64,000 bases of DNA, taken from assembly GCA_964059195.1 (NCBI GenBank), contig CAXKWD010000006.1:70015073-70079072 (forward strand), read 5' to 3'. The notes beneath the pieces were generated by a model that worked only from the letters and a program-made list of their open reading frames with translations, was not told the origin of the DNA and ran no database searches. This stretch comes from Ectobius pallidus. Taxonomy: Eukaryota; Arthropoda; Insecta; Blattodea; Ectobiidae. The translations under genes were made by a program, and so were the position numbers. Positions 35,982 to 47,695 of this stretch are shown here, in pieces (the stretch's first letter is position 1; each line of letters opens with the position of its first letter).

Positions 35982-36721
35982 CAGTTGCTGTTCGTAAAGT
36001 AAGTTCCGGTCTCTCACAACACGCGAATGAGTGGCGCTAGCATCGCGAATTGTGTTCCGTTGTGTAGCTTGGTTCATTACGTTCACGGCAGTATAACTGT
36101 GAGATTGTTTACGGCCATTTATCTCAACAATACAGACGTTTGAAATGTGCGCAGCGATAAGAGATCCCGCCAAGTGTGAGCTATATGGAGTAATACGATT
36201 TCTGTGAGAAAAACAAATGGCACCGGCAGCATTTCATCGTGAGATTACTGAAGTGTACGGGGACATTATGAGTGACACTAAGGTTCGACGTTGAGGTCGT
36301 GAAATTCGTGACGGACGCACTAACGTCCATGATGGAGAACGAAGTGGCCGACCGTCTGTTGTGAATGATGAACTTGTTGCAAAAGTGGATGAAGTGGTCA
36401 GGCGGGATCTTCGTTTCACCATGTCTCCACTCTCAGAGCATTTTCCACAAATTCGTTGGACTGTCGGATCGCAGCGATTTCAAATGGATGAGGAGCTCAA
36501 GGAGAGCGTCAACGGGCGGCTACACACACAGGCGGCAGAGTTTTATGCAGAAGGAATTTCGAAGCTTGTGAAGCGGTATGAAAAATGTCTGAATGTTAAC
36601 GGAAATTATGTTGAAAATAGCTGAAAGAGTGTACTGTTCACTGGTGTGTAATAAAAGTCCCTACAATAAAGGGTTTTCTGAAAAAAAGATATCGGAACTT
36701 ACTTTACGAACCACCCTCGTA
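35982..36721 (+). mobile_element. Internally deleted mariner transposon
   Basis: Ends: GTTCGTAAAGTAAGTTCCGG at the left (35990) and its near-exact inverse at the right, which ends ...CGAACCACCCTCGTA. The outer ~9 bases of the left end have diverged. It encloses the transposase relic at 36145-36624 and sits inside the Tigger-like element, so it inserted later. A complete mariner is about 1.3 kb; this copy is ~740 bp. Confidence 0.85.
36145..36624 (+). pseudogene. mariner transposase, catalytic core deleted
   Basis: One reading frame of 160 codons from ATG 36145 to TGA 36624, with two internal TGA stops near 36202 and 36289 (the second replaces a usual Trp). The N-terminal helix-turn-helix part is recognisable: YGVIRFL, APAAFHREITEVYG, MSDTKVRR, DGRTNVHDGERSGRPSVVND, RFTMSPLSEHFPQI. 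The frame then jumps directly to the C-terminal end: AAEFYAEGISKLVKRYEKCL then NVNGNYVE. A full mariner transposase is ~345 residues, so about 180 residues including the whole DD34D catalytic domain are missing. The junction (PQI/RWTVGS) keeps the frame open: 36361-36624 is a continuous 87-codon frame joining DNA-binding and C-terminal parts. It cannot transpose. Confidence 0.9.
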
Positions 36722-37273
36722 TCTTAGAAATTTCAGAACGTAAATGTTGAGTAGGTGCTGAAAATAGAGTAATTGAGAGTAAAATCACCCCTTACACGTG
36801 CAGAAACATACAGAGATTTTGATTGCCACTTAAAAATGCACATCGTGCAGTTAAAACACCGAATCAAGCATTTTTGTTTTCGTTTTTCCTTAGCTATATA
36901 GCGAATTTGCTGTCTTTTTCTTCTCTCTTCCCATCCTCTAAAAGTTTGAAATTTCTGATATATGCCTAAGCTTAAAGCTTTCTGTAAACTAAAATATGAA
37001 ACCAGTACGAACAATAATTTTTCAGAGTTCGGGTGTAAGTAGATATGGCTACCGGTCAGTGGAAGTCAGGAAGTTTAACGGCCTTTTAAGATGTGGACTT
37101 GTGATCAATTATAATTTTTCTGTTCCTTGAATTATTCTGTGGATTACAAGGTATTCTGCATGCCGTCTTCCTAATATGTGATACATCACTGCACTCAAAG
37201 TAACAATAACTCTCATATAACAAATACAATCTGCTAGGGCCCACAAATATCGCTATACGGAGGTTTGACTGTA

Positions 37274-37946
37274 TTATCTTACCATAATAATGGGGATAAT
37301 AGAACGTTTCCTGTATTTTCCAACTCAGATGAAGTAGTTGGTACATTTTAGGCATACGTAAATTTTGTGAGGGTCAAGCCGGCAGTTAAATTACGGAAAC
37401 AGAGGAGGAACGGATAAAGAGGACGGCGATGTGGCATTGATCAGTGAGCTTTTGCATGACTGAACACACGGTCACAAGGTGGGGGAGAATGACCCTTCAC
37501 TGGTGGTTAACCATCCTCTTGATGTCACTGTGTCGACTCGAGCTTCACATCCTACATAATATAACCGGCTTACCAAATTTCCAACGTGTCACCCATACTA
37601 AATCATGTTTTCCATTATATTTTATGGTTATGAAATGCGACTAGATATATATATTAATTTGAGAAGCAATCATACAGTATTTGGATAAAAAAAAAATCGA
37701 TGGGAATAAAAGTCGAATTACAATGGCAAGAACACGAACATGGTATTCGATAATTTGCACCTCAGGCGCTAGGAGAACGATGTAAGAGGGAAATATGAAC
37801 ATATGGAAGGAGGATATAGAAACGCTAAAAATATTTGAGTACTAGTTTGACGAAAAATAGGACAGCTGAGTTTGAAACTGCCACGTCGGACTCGTACGCG
37901 AGCACGCTACTGTGCACCACCGAGGTCAACAAAAAAGTTTTTTTCA
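37274..37946. other. No confident feature
   Basis: A phrase near 37608 (MFSIILYGYEM by frame) faintly recalls the LINE motif LLYGCETW, but nothing around supports it. Confidence 0.35.
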
Positions 37947-38111
37947 CTGATGAAAGTAAACAAAACCCGCAGCAGAAGTCAACTGTCAGATGAAAACGTA
38001 AAATGTGGACTTAGACTGGCCGCTGCCCAAACATTGATTCCAGATGTTGAAAAACTAGTGCATCAAAAGAGACAACAAAAATCAAGAAAACTAGCTTCTA
38101 CTAGTAAGTGA
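37947..38111 (+). pseudogene. Possible hAT transposase C-terminal scrap
   Basis: The end of an open frame (37872-38111) reads RSRSQLSDENVKCGLRLAAA, then QTLIPDVEKLVHQKRQQKS. It resembles the last ~40 residues of hAT/ZBED-like transposases and domesticated relatives (pattern RxxLTDEHLxxxLRLAxxxxxPDxxxLVxxKxxQxS), part of the dimerisation domain. No upstream catalytic part is visible. The short match makes this tentative. Confidence 0.4.
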
Positions 38112-38634
38112 TTTTGTAGTGTGAAATGCTTTATTTGAGCTGTACTATAATACTGCTGTATTATATGGAGATTATAGCTTATCTGAATTTTATTTGAAAT
38201 ATAACTTTAGTATTAATATTTGTGTTCAATAATATAAATGTGGAAGTGTGTCATTTAAAGGAATGAGTGTACATATTGTTTTCATTTCACAGAACTTGTG
38301 GCATTACAATTTAATTATTATACAATTGAATAAAAACAGGGGCTTTTCAACTATGTTCAAAACGATAGGATTAATTTGTGTGTATTATTTTGCTAGGAAT
38401 ATATTGTGCATTATTTGCATTGTTACAAAGATCAAGACTTCACGAGTGTTCTTTGTAGAAAACATAAGTAAACGATAATGAAATAATAATGTAATAACAC
38501 ATTTATACAACAATCATCTGTTGATATTCCAATATAATTTGTGAATTTCAAAAGCCTAATGAGCATGCAGCCACTGAACTCAAGAGAGGCAGTATACCGT
38601 GCGGTGTGTGCACACTAAATGATTCTACTGTGCA
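38112..38634. other. No recognisable feature
   Basis: AT-rich, no motif. Confidence 0.4.
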
Positions 38635-39015
38635 ATGGGTAAGCTTGCACAAACTGCTGTACTCATTGTGCAACGAGTTGGTGGCCGCTGGCCTAAACGA
38701 ATGAAGTCCGTTTTCTGGGGATATAACCTGCAGCGGTCGTACATCAAAATACCCGTTATCCATGGAAGAACTGTCAGAGAACGTCACAGGGAATTAGTGC
38801 TACCACGTGGGAACAATGCGACAAGTGAAGACATTGTAAATTATGTGCGGCAACAAATGACCAGATTCTCACAAACAGAGGAAAATGAAGATGCAGATGG
38901 TAACCAGCGCCTACCACATCGTTGGCAGCGTGTTGTGAATGTTGCAGGGGATACTTGGAGGGCCTCTAGGACGGGTATTTGTGCTGTGTTGTGTTGTAAT
39001 GAGTATGAAACATGA
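38635..39015 (+). CDS. Unidentified 126-codon frame, possibly transposon-derived
   Basis: An open frame with GC and codon content above the surroundings. The segment IVNYVRQQMTRFSQTEEN leads to LPHRWQRVVNVAGD, which resembles the C-terminal LPxRWQxCVxxxGDYF of mariner-type transposases. The N-terminal half (VGGRWPKRMKSVFW) is not recognised. No catalytic motif, no TIR pair and no intact start context were seen. It may be a rearranged transposase fragment, a captured exon or chance. Confidence 0.25.
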   Translation: MGKLAQTAVLIVQRVGGRWPKRMKSVFWGYNLQRSYIKIPVIHGRTVRERHRELVLPRGNNATSEDIVNYVRQQMTRFSQTEENEDADGNQRLPHRWQRVVNVAGDTWRASRTGICAVLCCNEYET

Positions 39016-39055
39016 AACCAGTACCATCATATCATAATACTTATTAAAGTATTAT

Positions 39056-40731
39056 GGCCGGGTTTCTGAAACGTTAGATATCTATTAGATTTCATTAATT
39101 CATCGATAAGTATTTCTGAAACGTCAGATGACGGTTATCCATTCAATGAAACACTCGATAAATTATCGGTAGACAGATCACTAGATATCTCACGAAGCTC
39201 CAGATAAACATTCAATATGGCGGACGTGTGATACATTTATGTTGATGTATGTTTCGTTATTATGTTAGCATTTTATCCTACATCATGTTACTAGCTTGTT
39301 ATTGTATTAAAATGAAAAGTATTAATGAAGCTGGCATTGTTATTAATTTGTGTGTGAAATAATTCATAATACTAGAAAAATTGTATAGGCCTATTATCAG
39401 TTAGATGAACTTTGTTATAGCCTAGGCCAGCGATTCTCAACCTATGGTCCGCGGACCACTGGTGGTCCCCGAAGATGGTGCTGATGGTCCGCAGACATAA
39501 GTAAAAAATATCATAAAGCAAGTGGAAAATATAGAAATAAAATTCCGGTTTTAATATTTTTCCAATTCAATAACTGTGTTTCCGTCAAATAAAAAAATAA
39601 TATTTGGTTTTCTTTCATTATAATGACCTATAATTAATGCCCCAAATATTAAGAATATAGGCCCACATATAGCCTACTTTTAAATATGGGATTAAAATTA
39701 GGGGTCCGCAATTTTTTTCGAAATTTTAGAGGTCCTTGGGTTCAAAAGGGTTGAAAAACGCTGGCCTAGGCTATTACTGTATCCATCCTTTATTTGTAGG
39801 CTATTGATTTCATTTTCTGTTGTAATAATTTTAGGAAAACATCGCGAATATTAATTCACATCATATTTTCTTGCTGGTCATCTTTAATGACAGATCGTAT
39901 AAGGTCTAGGTCTGACAGAAATACAGCAATCATTTCGATGATATTCAGATTCGGAAAAAATGTACCTTAAGTATATTAATTTTATTTTCTAGTGCAACAC
40001 TTTATAAAGAAAATATTGCCTTTTTACAGCACGAATATTAATATATAATCATCTTCTTTCTCGTCATATTCATCCTGAGATGATAATTAGGCCTAGGGGT
40101 GTGTAAAGCAAAAATATTCCCTGAAAGAATTAGATCTTTGACGATATTGAGTTTCGGAAAAGAATCAGGCTGTAAAGCAATGACCTATGGATAAGTAGGC
40201 CATCAAATGGAATAAGCGAATAAGGAACAACTGCATGCCTTTTTCAGCGTTAAATGGACCATCATTAGAATTGGGAACAAATCGAAGGATTCATTTATCA
40301 GTGGTAAATCAGCTATAACTTAATTAATATGTTATGTTTTATGCATTACGTTGTCAGATTGTGATGGGTGACATTTTCTCTAATGCACAAGTCTCGAAGT
40401 CTCGAAGTCGAAATTGCCCAAGTTTCTCTCACGTTTTACATTCATTTTACCAGAGAAACAACAGACAACAAAAAACAGACAGAAAATTCAGCCATTTTGA
40501 TTACAATAGCTAGAAGCGCTCCCATTGGTTGCTACTCAATCACGGCCAATTTGATATTACAGTATTCATCGTGTCTCCATCTATTGATAAAGTGCTCAAC
40601 TCATTTATCTGACATACGGCTATTTACCGAGCGTTTTCGCTTTCGGAAATGGGAAGGTGTTTATCGAGTATATAAGATGTATAGAACCATTAGCTGTCTT
40701 GAAGATATCTGGAGCTTTTATGCAACCGGGC
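39056..40731. mobile_element. Harbinger-like TIR element, interrupted by a hAT MITE
   Basis: GGCCGGGTTTCTGAAACGTT at the left; the right end inverted reads GCCCGGTTGCATAAAAGCTC, and both reach AGATATCT about 23-30 bases in. GGCCGGTT(G/T) termini are common in insect Harbinger MITEs. The target duplication is unclear (TAT on the left, ATAT on the right). The left subterminal part has further TTTCTGAAACGT copies (39069, 39110). The 336-bp hAT MITE lies inside. No transposase recognised. Confidence 0.4.
39428..39763. mobile_element. hAT MITE, 336 bp, perfect 8-bp duplication
   Basis: TIRs CAGCGATTCTCAACC and, inverted, CAGCGTTTTTCAACC, with subterminal GGTCCGCGGACCAC at the left and GGGGTCCGCAA at the right. 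Flanked by identical 8-bp GCCTAGGC (39420-39427, 39764-39771). Eight-bp duplications and CAG(T/C)G ends define hAT. No coding capacity. Confidence 0.9.
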
Positions 40732-40734
40732 ATA

Positions 40735-42814
40735 TGTGAAACACAATGTTGGTATGTTGTTCTATGTCCATACACGTAGTTCATAACTTGTCCTGTCAAG
40801 CGTATATTTCAAATTTTCCACATGTGCTGCTATTCTCACAAAAAATAGTTACCATGACTTATAGCCCAACCCTCGTATTAAAATACTGTATGAGAATATA
40901 TAATTTCGGAGTATGTAACTAATCCGGAGTTTGTAATTAATTAGGGGACAAAAAGGTGATGGTTATTTATTATGTAAGACTGTTATAATAATTCTTAACA
41001 GGCAAGCAGGAAAGTGACAGAACGAGAGCTAGCAAGTTTTGTTATTCGTGTAGCCCTGTTAGGCCTATGTTCTTATAAAGTCGACCATAATACAACGTTT
41101 TATGTTACTTTGCTTCTTATATTTTAGAAGGAAAATAATTTCAGTTTACTTGTGCCCAGAATAGTAATAACAAAATTGGTAATTTCGTATGTAGCGGAAT
41201 TCAGGCTCTTCTGGTTGGTAACAATTTGTTTTAAAACAAATGACTGACAAATGACAAACCAGAAACAGAAACATATCAGTGTATTAAATTGTCATCTATT
41301 AATAAAGACATTTACATCTCTCTTGAAGTTAACAATACGAAAGACAAGTAGCCTAATAAACTAATACTGTATTTACAAGCCCTTCTCTGCGATAATGAGT
41401 TGCAGACTTTAAATGAATGGAGATAAATGAATTTTGTAAGTAATGTTTTGAGCGAAACTAAATGTTGTGTTTGCTTACGATTGTGCTTTATCAGAAACAT
41501 AACTACCGGTGTCTACGTTATTTACTAAATTTGTATTGCGAAAATAGTTAATTATTTTATTTTGAACATTGTAAATGATTCTTAGGTACACGATAATAAT
41601 AGTAGTATGAATAATAGGAAATTGATCGTTATTAATTTCACAGAAAGTGGAAGGGAACGAGAGTGACATCTGGTGATATCCTGTTTAATCTCTATAATGT
41701 GCTAGCACTTTATTTTTTTATGATAACGGGCTCAGCCCGTAAAATGAAACTTTACATAGGATTAGAGACTGATGTTAAACAATGTTTACTACTCTAAATA
41801 ACATAAAGTTATTAACAGTTAGAATTTTTCCATATGGAAGAAAGAAGGGAAAAAGTGCTCAAATAATGCAAGGTAGGGGACAAAACGGTGATACTAAAAT
41901 CTTTACGTAACAAATTTACATTTACGAACAGTAGGCTACTCACTAATTCCAGTGATATTAAACCGAAAAATCGGAATATGCAAATAGTTATATTCCCCAG
42001 ATGCAGGTGTGCAGGCCACTCGGTCTAATAAAATGAAAAGGAAAGAATAGGCTCACTACTACCACGTTCACTGCAAACTGATGAAAAGTTCATTGAAAGT
42101 TACTTAAGAAACCAAGAAACTCTTAAGTCAACGCTGCAAACAATGAAATGCGCTGGATTATGGGCACGATGGAGCAAAAAGGTGCTAGTAAATTGCTTCC
42201 AATCTCAACTGGATAAGGTTTCACACTATGGCTTATTTCGCAGGAGCTCTAATTTCCCCTACGAAAAAAATATTCAAAACTGAAAGTCCGAACCCTGCTT
42301 AGCCTGTAAGATTATATGATACTAGTTATACTAAGCTACAGTTAATAACTTCATAAACTCACAATCTTTCCAGAAAGAACTGTTGATAGCAACTAACTTA
42401 GGCCTAATATGGAATATTTCATTAGAAAATTAAGTATTTAAAGTGAATAAATAAACAAATTTGTTTTTCACCAGCAAAGTAAAAAGAAAAAGCTGTGGCA
42501 CCATTTCCTCTGCTTTCTGTTAAATATAATTTTATTTTATTTATTAGTGGTGGTAACACCTTATGAGTTTGAATTATTTATATTAAACGATTTCCACAGG
42601 TAATTGTATGACTTATAATTCACTATAGGCCTACGCTATAAGAAATAACACTTGAAACTTTGTAAATTACTTCAAACAATGTATTATAGGCCTATGCTTT
42701 GAGATAAACCTATAATGCATTTATACTTACTTACTAAATGTTACTGGTTATTCTTAAGTAAGCTAAAGAAATATCATCTACTTTATGGAACCATTTCCGC
42801 GCTTATACGAGTAT
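40735..42814. other. Unidentified DNA with a recurring GGTGATG-type phrase
   Basis: AGGGGACAAAAAGGTGATGG (40944) recurs as AGGGGACAAAACGGTGATAC (41877) and more weakly as GGAGCAAAAAGGTGCTAG (42171). No element could be delimited. ACGGGCTCAGCCCGT (41727) is a small GC dyad. Confidence 0.35.
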
Positions 42815-43585
42815 GAGCCCGCCAATCAACCCTATTCTTTGCTAACTGCATCCAACTATCCCTCGCAAATTATACTTTACTTCAATCTATTCTAATATTG
42901 TCCTCCCACCTACAGCTAGGTCTTGCAAGTGCTCTTGTCCATTCTTGTTTCCCCGTCAATATTTTTTAGATACATCTTTCCTTCCCCATGTGTGCAACAT
43001 GCCAAGCCCATTTCATCCTATGTGATTTAATTACCCTTGCTATATGCGGTCAAGAGTAGGGCTACAGGTTATGAAACTCGTCGTTTTGCAGTTCTCTCCA
43101 GTCCCCGTTTACAACTCTCTTAGGTCCGAATATTTTCCTAAGCACCCCCTATTTTGGAATACCGTACTCTCAGATTATGTTCCTCCCGAAGAATCTCATG
43201 TCCATATAGTACAACTGACAGGATAACTGTCTTATACATCTTTATTCTTAGATTTCTAGACTGAAGACGAGAAGACAAACATTTCTGAATTGCATTTCTT
43301 GATTTTAGTCGACACATAACTGCTACTTTAATGTTATTTGGGTCTGTAATTATTGCTTCCGGATATATTAATTTCTCCACTGTTCGAATTCGTCATCTGC
43401 TATTCTAATATTCTTTAGCATATTATATTAACGTTTCATGACCTATACTTAGTTTTTCGGTATTAATTTCCAATGCAACATTTCTGCTGGCATGGAAAAT
43501 ACTTTCTGCATTTTTCCCCATTGTGTTTTATATTGTCGACCAACAGGCAAACATCATCTGCATAAGCTAAAATCGGGTCATTTTA
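42815..43585 (-). pseudogene. Non-LTR retrotransposon reverse transcriptase, 3' half
   Basis: Minus strand, several frames. AYADDVCLLVDNI at about 43565-43525 carries the catalytic YADD box. Lower down come IQKCLSSRLQSRNLRIKMYK, TVILSVVLYG, LREEHNLRV, then RKIFGPKR, WRELQNDEFHNL, HRMKWAWHVAHMGKERC, RALARPSCRWEDNIRID and FARDSWMQLAKNRVDW. This is the complete order of the thumb and C-terminal tail of a common insect LINE (pattern RWAGHVARMGE...GRPRRRWEDNI). Frameshifts and stops throughout make it inactive. The 5' part before YADD is missing, replaced by AT-rich DNA from about 43590. Confidence 0.85.
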
Positions 43586-45602
43586 ATTTAATTTCTTTTT
43601 ATATAAATAAATAGATAAGTAAATAAAATAAATATTTATATCTATAATATATAATTATTTGTATATTTTATCTTGTAATGTTGTTTCCCATATTATAATA
43701 ATATTGTGCTAATTCAGTTTTTTACTGGAGGAATGCTACATATTTCAGTCTTGCTCTTAGCGACCATATAGGCCTACTGAGGGAAATTAAGTAGTTGGCG
43801 AAACTAGTTCTGGTTTAGACGTGTTTAATTGGAACATATTTGCAAGTGCCTTCAGGTCATGTAACCAATTCTGCGACCTCCTTACAGAGTGAGGGCTTAA
43901 TATTGTCTCACCAAATTTCCCGTCCTACGTGTGGACAGCAGAGCAGTCAAGACAGTGCTGGACAATAAAGCGGAGTTGGCTTCAAAGTTGTTCTCAAATG
44001 AGATTCCCTCGTTACTTCGTAGTGACTTGTGCCAGGGTGTTAATCCGCTCCTGTAGCAAGGCACAGTTCGCAATCAGATTAGCCAGCCTGTAAATACAGT
44101 TAATCAGCAACTCCTCTGTTCAATTCCCGACACAATAAATTCAATGGACTTTGACACTTCTCGCTAACTCAATCTCAAACAGATACAATCTTAAACAAAC
44201 AAGCAAAGCTAAGAGAGAAAACAAAAGAAAGCCGAATCTGTATCCATGAACTACAATAGAAATGCACTAAAAAGTAAAAGAACGTCACAAAAGTTTATAC
44301 TAGCTAAAAGTTTCATGTGAAATACTCTCATTATGTTCTCTAAGCTTCAAGTTGCGCGATAAAGTAAGCTGTCCCTTTGCGGGAGTACGCATTCAATTTA
44401 TAAGATTCCTTCAGACCTATTAATTATCGCGAAGAAAGAGTTTTTGATTAGAGAATTCGCGATTATAATTTTTTAGCGAAACGAGGTCGTGTTTTAGCTC
44501 GTCTGTCCGTAAATTTTTTTACGAGTATTAGGCCTATGTAGAATGAAAAAACGAGCTGTTCGATTTTCGATAAGTTTTGGGATAACTGTTTCTTGAAGCC
44601 ATTAAAAACGACGTATGTGTAAGGATTTTAATTTTTTATTTTGTTTACAGATAGTTTCAGTTTTAATGGTTTTATTTCGTGTAATGTTGAGCTTCATTCA
44701 ACGATTCTATCACACGGTTTATGATATAACAATTTAAAGACCACATCCAGTCTCGAGTTATGTTCTACAACTCTGTTAGAGGACATTTACAATTTTAATA
44801 ATTACCGTCATTTCATCTCTTTGTCTTCATTTGTAAAGCAGTTACGACCCAACACCTTATTGGATTCTCTTCAAATTTTGCATATTTGTTCCTTGAAGTA
44901 ATTAAAAAAGACTTGTGTGTAAGGATTTTAATTGTTTATTTCTTTTCAAGATGGTAGCCGTTATAACTACTAGTTGTAATACATGGTTTAAATAAAAGTT
45001 TTACCCAGAAATTAGTATACTGCGATCAGTCATGCTTTCTCCGCGGCATGGGGTCGGAACTGGCAATGAACGGTGCACTCGCCCATAGAATAAATGCGGT
45101 TAGAGAACGTATTGCAAAGGCATTATAAAGAGTCCACAAACAGCAACATTGCATCTATTCTCGGTTAGTACCTTACTTTCGTATATCTATTTCCGGACAT
45201 CACATTTTAATCCATATTTTAAGTACTTATTATAAAGTTGAATAAACTATCATGTTCTTGAATGCTCTAAGCTTAAACCACTATGGCTGTATAATGTATC
45301 TCCGTCGTACTTTCCACACGATACTTGCTTCCAAAAACCATACCTGGAAAGTAACTTGAACTGTTCTTGTCTGTTTAAGAGGATCTAATTACTTAAATAA
45401 TTATATTTTACCATCGTTGCCAAAGTAGAGAAAGAGAGAGAGAGAGATAGAGTAGGAAAGTATGTGTGTGTGGCTTTCAACAAGGTTCCTTTCTCGGTTA
45501 ATTTTTTTCTAATATAAATCTCTTTGATGAAGATATCACTCATTATGATCTGGTAGCATGGCAACAGACCAATGCCACCTGCAATTAATTTCACTATTGA
45601 AA
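43586..45602. other. Mostly unannotated; a ~300-bp spaced direct repeat
   Basis: CTTGAAGCCATTAAAAACGA...TGTGTAAGGATTTTAATT (44593-44635) recurs as CTTGAAGTAATTAAAAAAGA...TGTGTAAGGATTTTAATT (44894-44935). Two unidentified GC-richer patches lie at 43870-44100 and 45020-45130. An (AG)n run lies at 45424-45452. Confidence 0.4.
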
Positions 45603-45808
45603 CGTAATAGCGAAAACCGATACTCCGATAGCGTAAAAATCACTTATCTGCCAGTTTTTCGCTTATAACTCGCGAACGAAAGCTAAAATAAAAAAATCTG
45701 GTTGTGAGGTGCATTCGGACATACTTCAGAACATGCATGTTAAAAAATTCAGATCTCTGCGTGCCCATATTTGACTGGGCGACAGACAAACTCTTTCTCT
45801 TATTTTAT
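45603..45808 (+). repeat. Interspersed repeat family E, copy 1 (3' part)
   Basis: Aligns with 53420-53596: CCAGTTTTTCGCTTATAACT / CCAGTTTTTCACTCATAACT, GAGGTGCATT, then CAGATCTCTGCGT. The partner copy begins with the CCCGCGGCTTCGCCCGCG motif, absent here, so this looks 5'-truncated, as expected of a retroposon. Confidence 0.65.
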
Positions 45809-46254
45809 AGAAGTTATGTCACCTTTGAATGCTATCAATTGGCATAGAAAACGAACATTGCTCAATTGGATGTGAACAGTTTATATCGGTAAAATAGTGC
45901 GGCTTAAACATGACACCAGCAGACTTTCACCACTATCGGCTGGCCGATCTCTGCTACAGTGTTTAGCTCCTCCGCTATTCCGATCTCGTGCAGAAGATTC
46001 AAGTAAGAGATTACCCAAATTTGAAAAATATATGTTGTTAAACACGTAACTTCCTATGCCAAAGTAGGCCAAAAGTTTTGCATCTTAGTATAATATATTA
46101 TGTATCACATTCTATTAATGTAAACTGGTTGTTAAAATGAATAGACTGTTGTTACAACATCGCATCGCATCCCCAAAGGATACACAACCCAAATTAAACC
46201 TGATTAATGCCCTCACCTAACTTTCTTTTCCCAAAGCGTGGGTAATAAATCTTT
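45809..46254. other. No recognisable feature
   Basis: Nothing recognised. Confidence 0.4.
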
Positions 46255-46755
46255 CTCACTGCGCATTCTGTTGTAGAATAAGAGGCCGTATTGCAACGAG
46301 AGCGTATTCAGTTGTTTCAACCTGAAGCAAAGCTTTATTGTTCACCAGGCAAGTCTGAGAATTTTTACGAAAATATTTCAAATAAAATGTGTAGCTCTTG
46401 GTAAGCCTATAAGCAATTCACATTATAAAATCGTTGGAGCCGTTTTCGACAAAATCGCGAAAAACAAAATGTTAATGTTTACATTAATGTTCGTGTCATC
46501 CCCAGATCACCTAATCCGAATACAAAATTTTGTTTTCGTATGATTTTCGTTCTAAAGCCAGATTGATCACAGATACACAAGAACACACAAACACACAAAG
46601 CACACATACAGACAAGTTTCTGAAAATAGTGTTTTCGGATTCAGGGAACCTCAGAACGTGTATTTGTGTTAAAATCTTCGAATTTCGGGGTTGAACACAA
46701 TACTTCCTTTACCTACGGTTCCTATGGTACGGGCAAAGGAAGTAAAAAGAATTTC
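46255..46755 (+). repeat. Dispersed retroposon-like family B, longest copy
   Basis: The 3' part (46565-46750) matches copies at 18605, 24585 and 27237 (AATTTCGGGGTTGAACACAA, TACTTCCTTTACC, ending GGAAGTAAAAA). The 5' part (46255-46385: TAAGAGGCCGTATTGCAACG, TCAGTTGTTTCAACCTGAAG) matches 57640-57775. Together they define a family of about 500 bp with an A-rich 3' end. No coding or pol III signal was found; possibly the 3' end of an unseen LINE. Confidence 0.6.
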
Positions 46756-47370
46756 AGTATTTAACTCACTTATCTCACAGTAGATGTTGAAAATGCTGTC
46801 CCTTCTGTGCTGCATATAACTGAAAATGCCATTCAAAATTCTGGAACACTTTTAGTAGCTTTATTTTAGTAGCAGATGTTTCCTGTTGTTTCAATTTTTC
46901 ATTTTCCAGATTTCATTATTACGGCCCAATATTTCACTATGAAATAATAAATAAGCAACGTTATGTGCTTGAAGTGATGGCCCCATTTTTATCGGCAGGC
47001 TTACCGAGAAAGAAATATCGTATGCTTACTTTCAGCAAGATGACGCAGCAATAGCCAAAGGCAAACACTCAAAGGCTGCTTTCTATACGGTATTTGACGA
47101 CTAGAGAATTATTTATTATTTATTTTTATCGGCAGTATTTTTAAGAAAGTTTGATCAGCTTAAGTGAAGTAATAAATGGAATAACGAGAATAGTACCGGT
47201 AACAGAACGAATTTACAACAAATTTATCACGTCTACAATATTCCTTTATTTTTGCCAAAGTATCTGAAGGCGTACAAAACGAAGTCGCTTGTCTTCAGTT
47301 CCCAACAGCTTAGGCCTACTCAATTTTATCGATTGATGCAAATTTGCTATTAAAATGAATATGACCATTA
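46756..47370. other. No recognisable feature
   Basis: Nothing recognised. Confidence 0.4.
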
Positions 47371-47530
47371 CTTGGTCGTTACTCCAGTAACGGTCAACCG
47401 ATTTGATTTAATATCCACTAGATTGTTCCTATTGGCATTTTAAGAGTGTATACCAAGTTTAATGAAAATTTGATAACTCTTATTAGAGTTATCGCGCGTA
47501 CAGACACACGGACGGACAGGCATTTTTCCC
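47371..47530 (+). repeat. Repeat-like segment ending in an ACAGACAG-type tract
   Basis: The segment runs to CGCGCGTACAGACACACGGA then CGGACAGGCATTTTT, an ending of the kind seen in many insect retroposon 3' regions (compare the ACACACAAACATG tracts of family B). It opens with a dyad GTCGTTACTCCAGTAACGG. No second full copy in the window. Confidence 0.35.
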
Positions 47531-47695
47531 ATGCACCATGTATTCCTAGAAAGCACCATTCTAGCATTCAATAAGAAAAAATTGCGAAATATCCGAAGCA
47601 GAGCTGCAAAGAGTGTTCCAGAATTTTCTCAGCATTTTCAGATACTTGCAGTACGGAGCGGACGGCAGTTTCAACATCTAATTGAAGAAATGTGA
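47531..47695 (+). other. Weak exon-like candidate with a splice-donor motif
   Basis: A plus-strand frame from ATG 47531 runs 50-odd codons and includes RSRAAKSVPEFSQHFQILAV and RSGRQFQHLIEE. It ends at ATGTGAGTAAAA, which contains a good donor (GTGAGT). Composition differs from the flanks. I do not recognise the peptide; it could be a transposon fragment. Confidence 0.2.

Larger units (their letters stand above)
35818..37271. mobile_element. Tigger/pogo-like element interrupted by a mariner
   Basis: CACTCAAACCTCGGTATAAC at the left and the inverse of CAGTCAAACCTCCGTATAGC at the right, each beside TA (35816-35817, 37272-37273). Without the ~740-bp mariner at 35982-36721 it would be about 715 bp. 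Its termini resemble those of 33220-33968, so the two are probably related non-autonomous families. No transposase remains in the non-mariner part. Confidence 0.75.

Noticed and set aside
37580..37700. LINE reverse transcriptase scrap (ILYGYEM)
   Set aside because: A five- or six-residue resemblance with no flanking LINE motifs.
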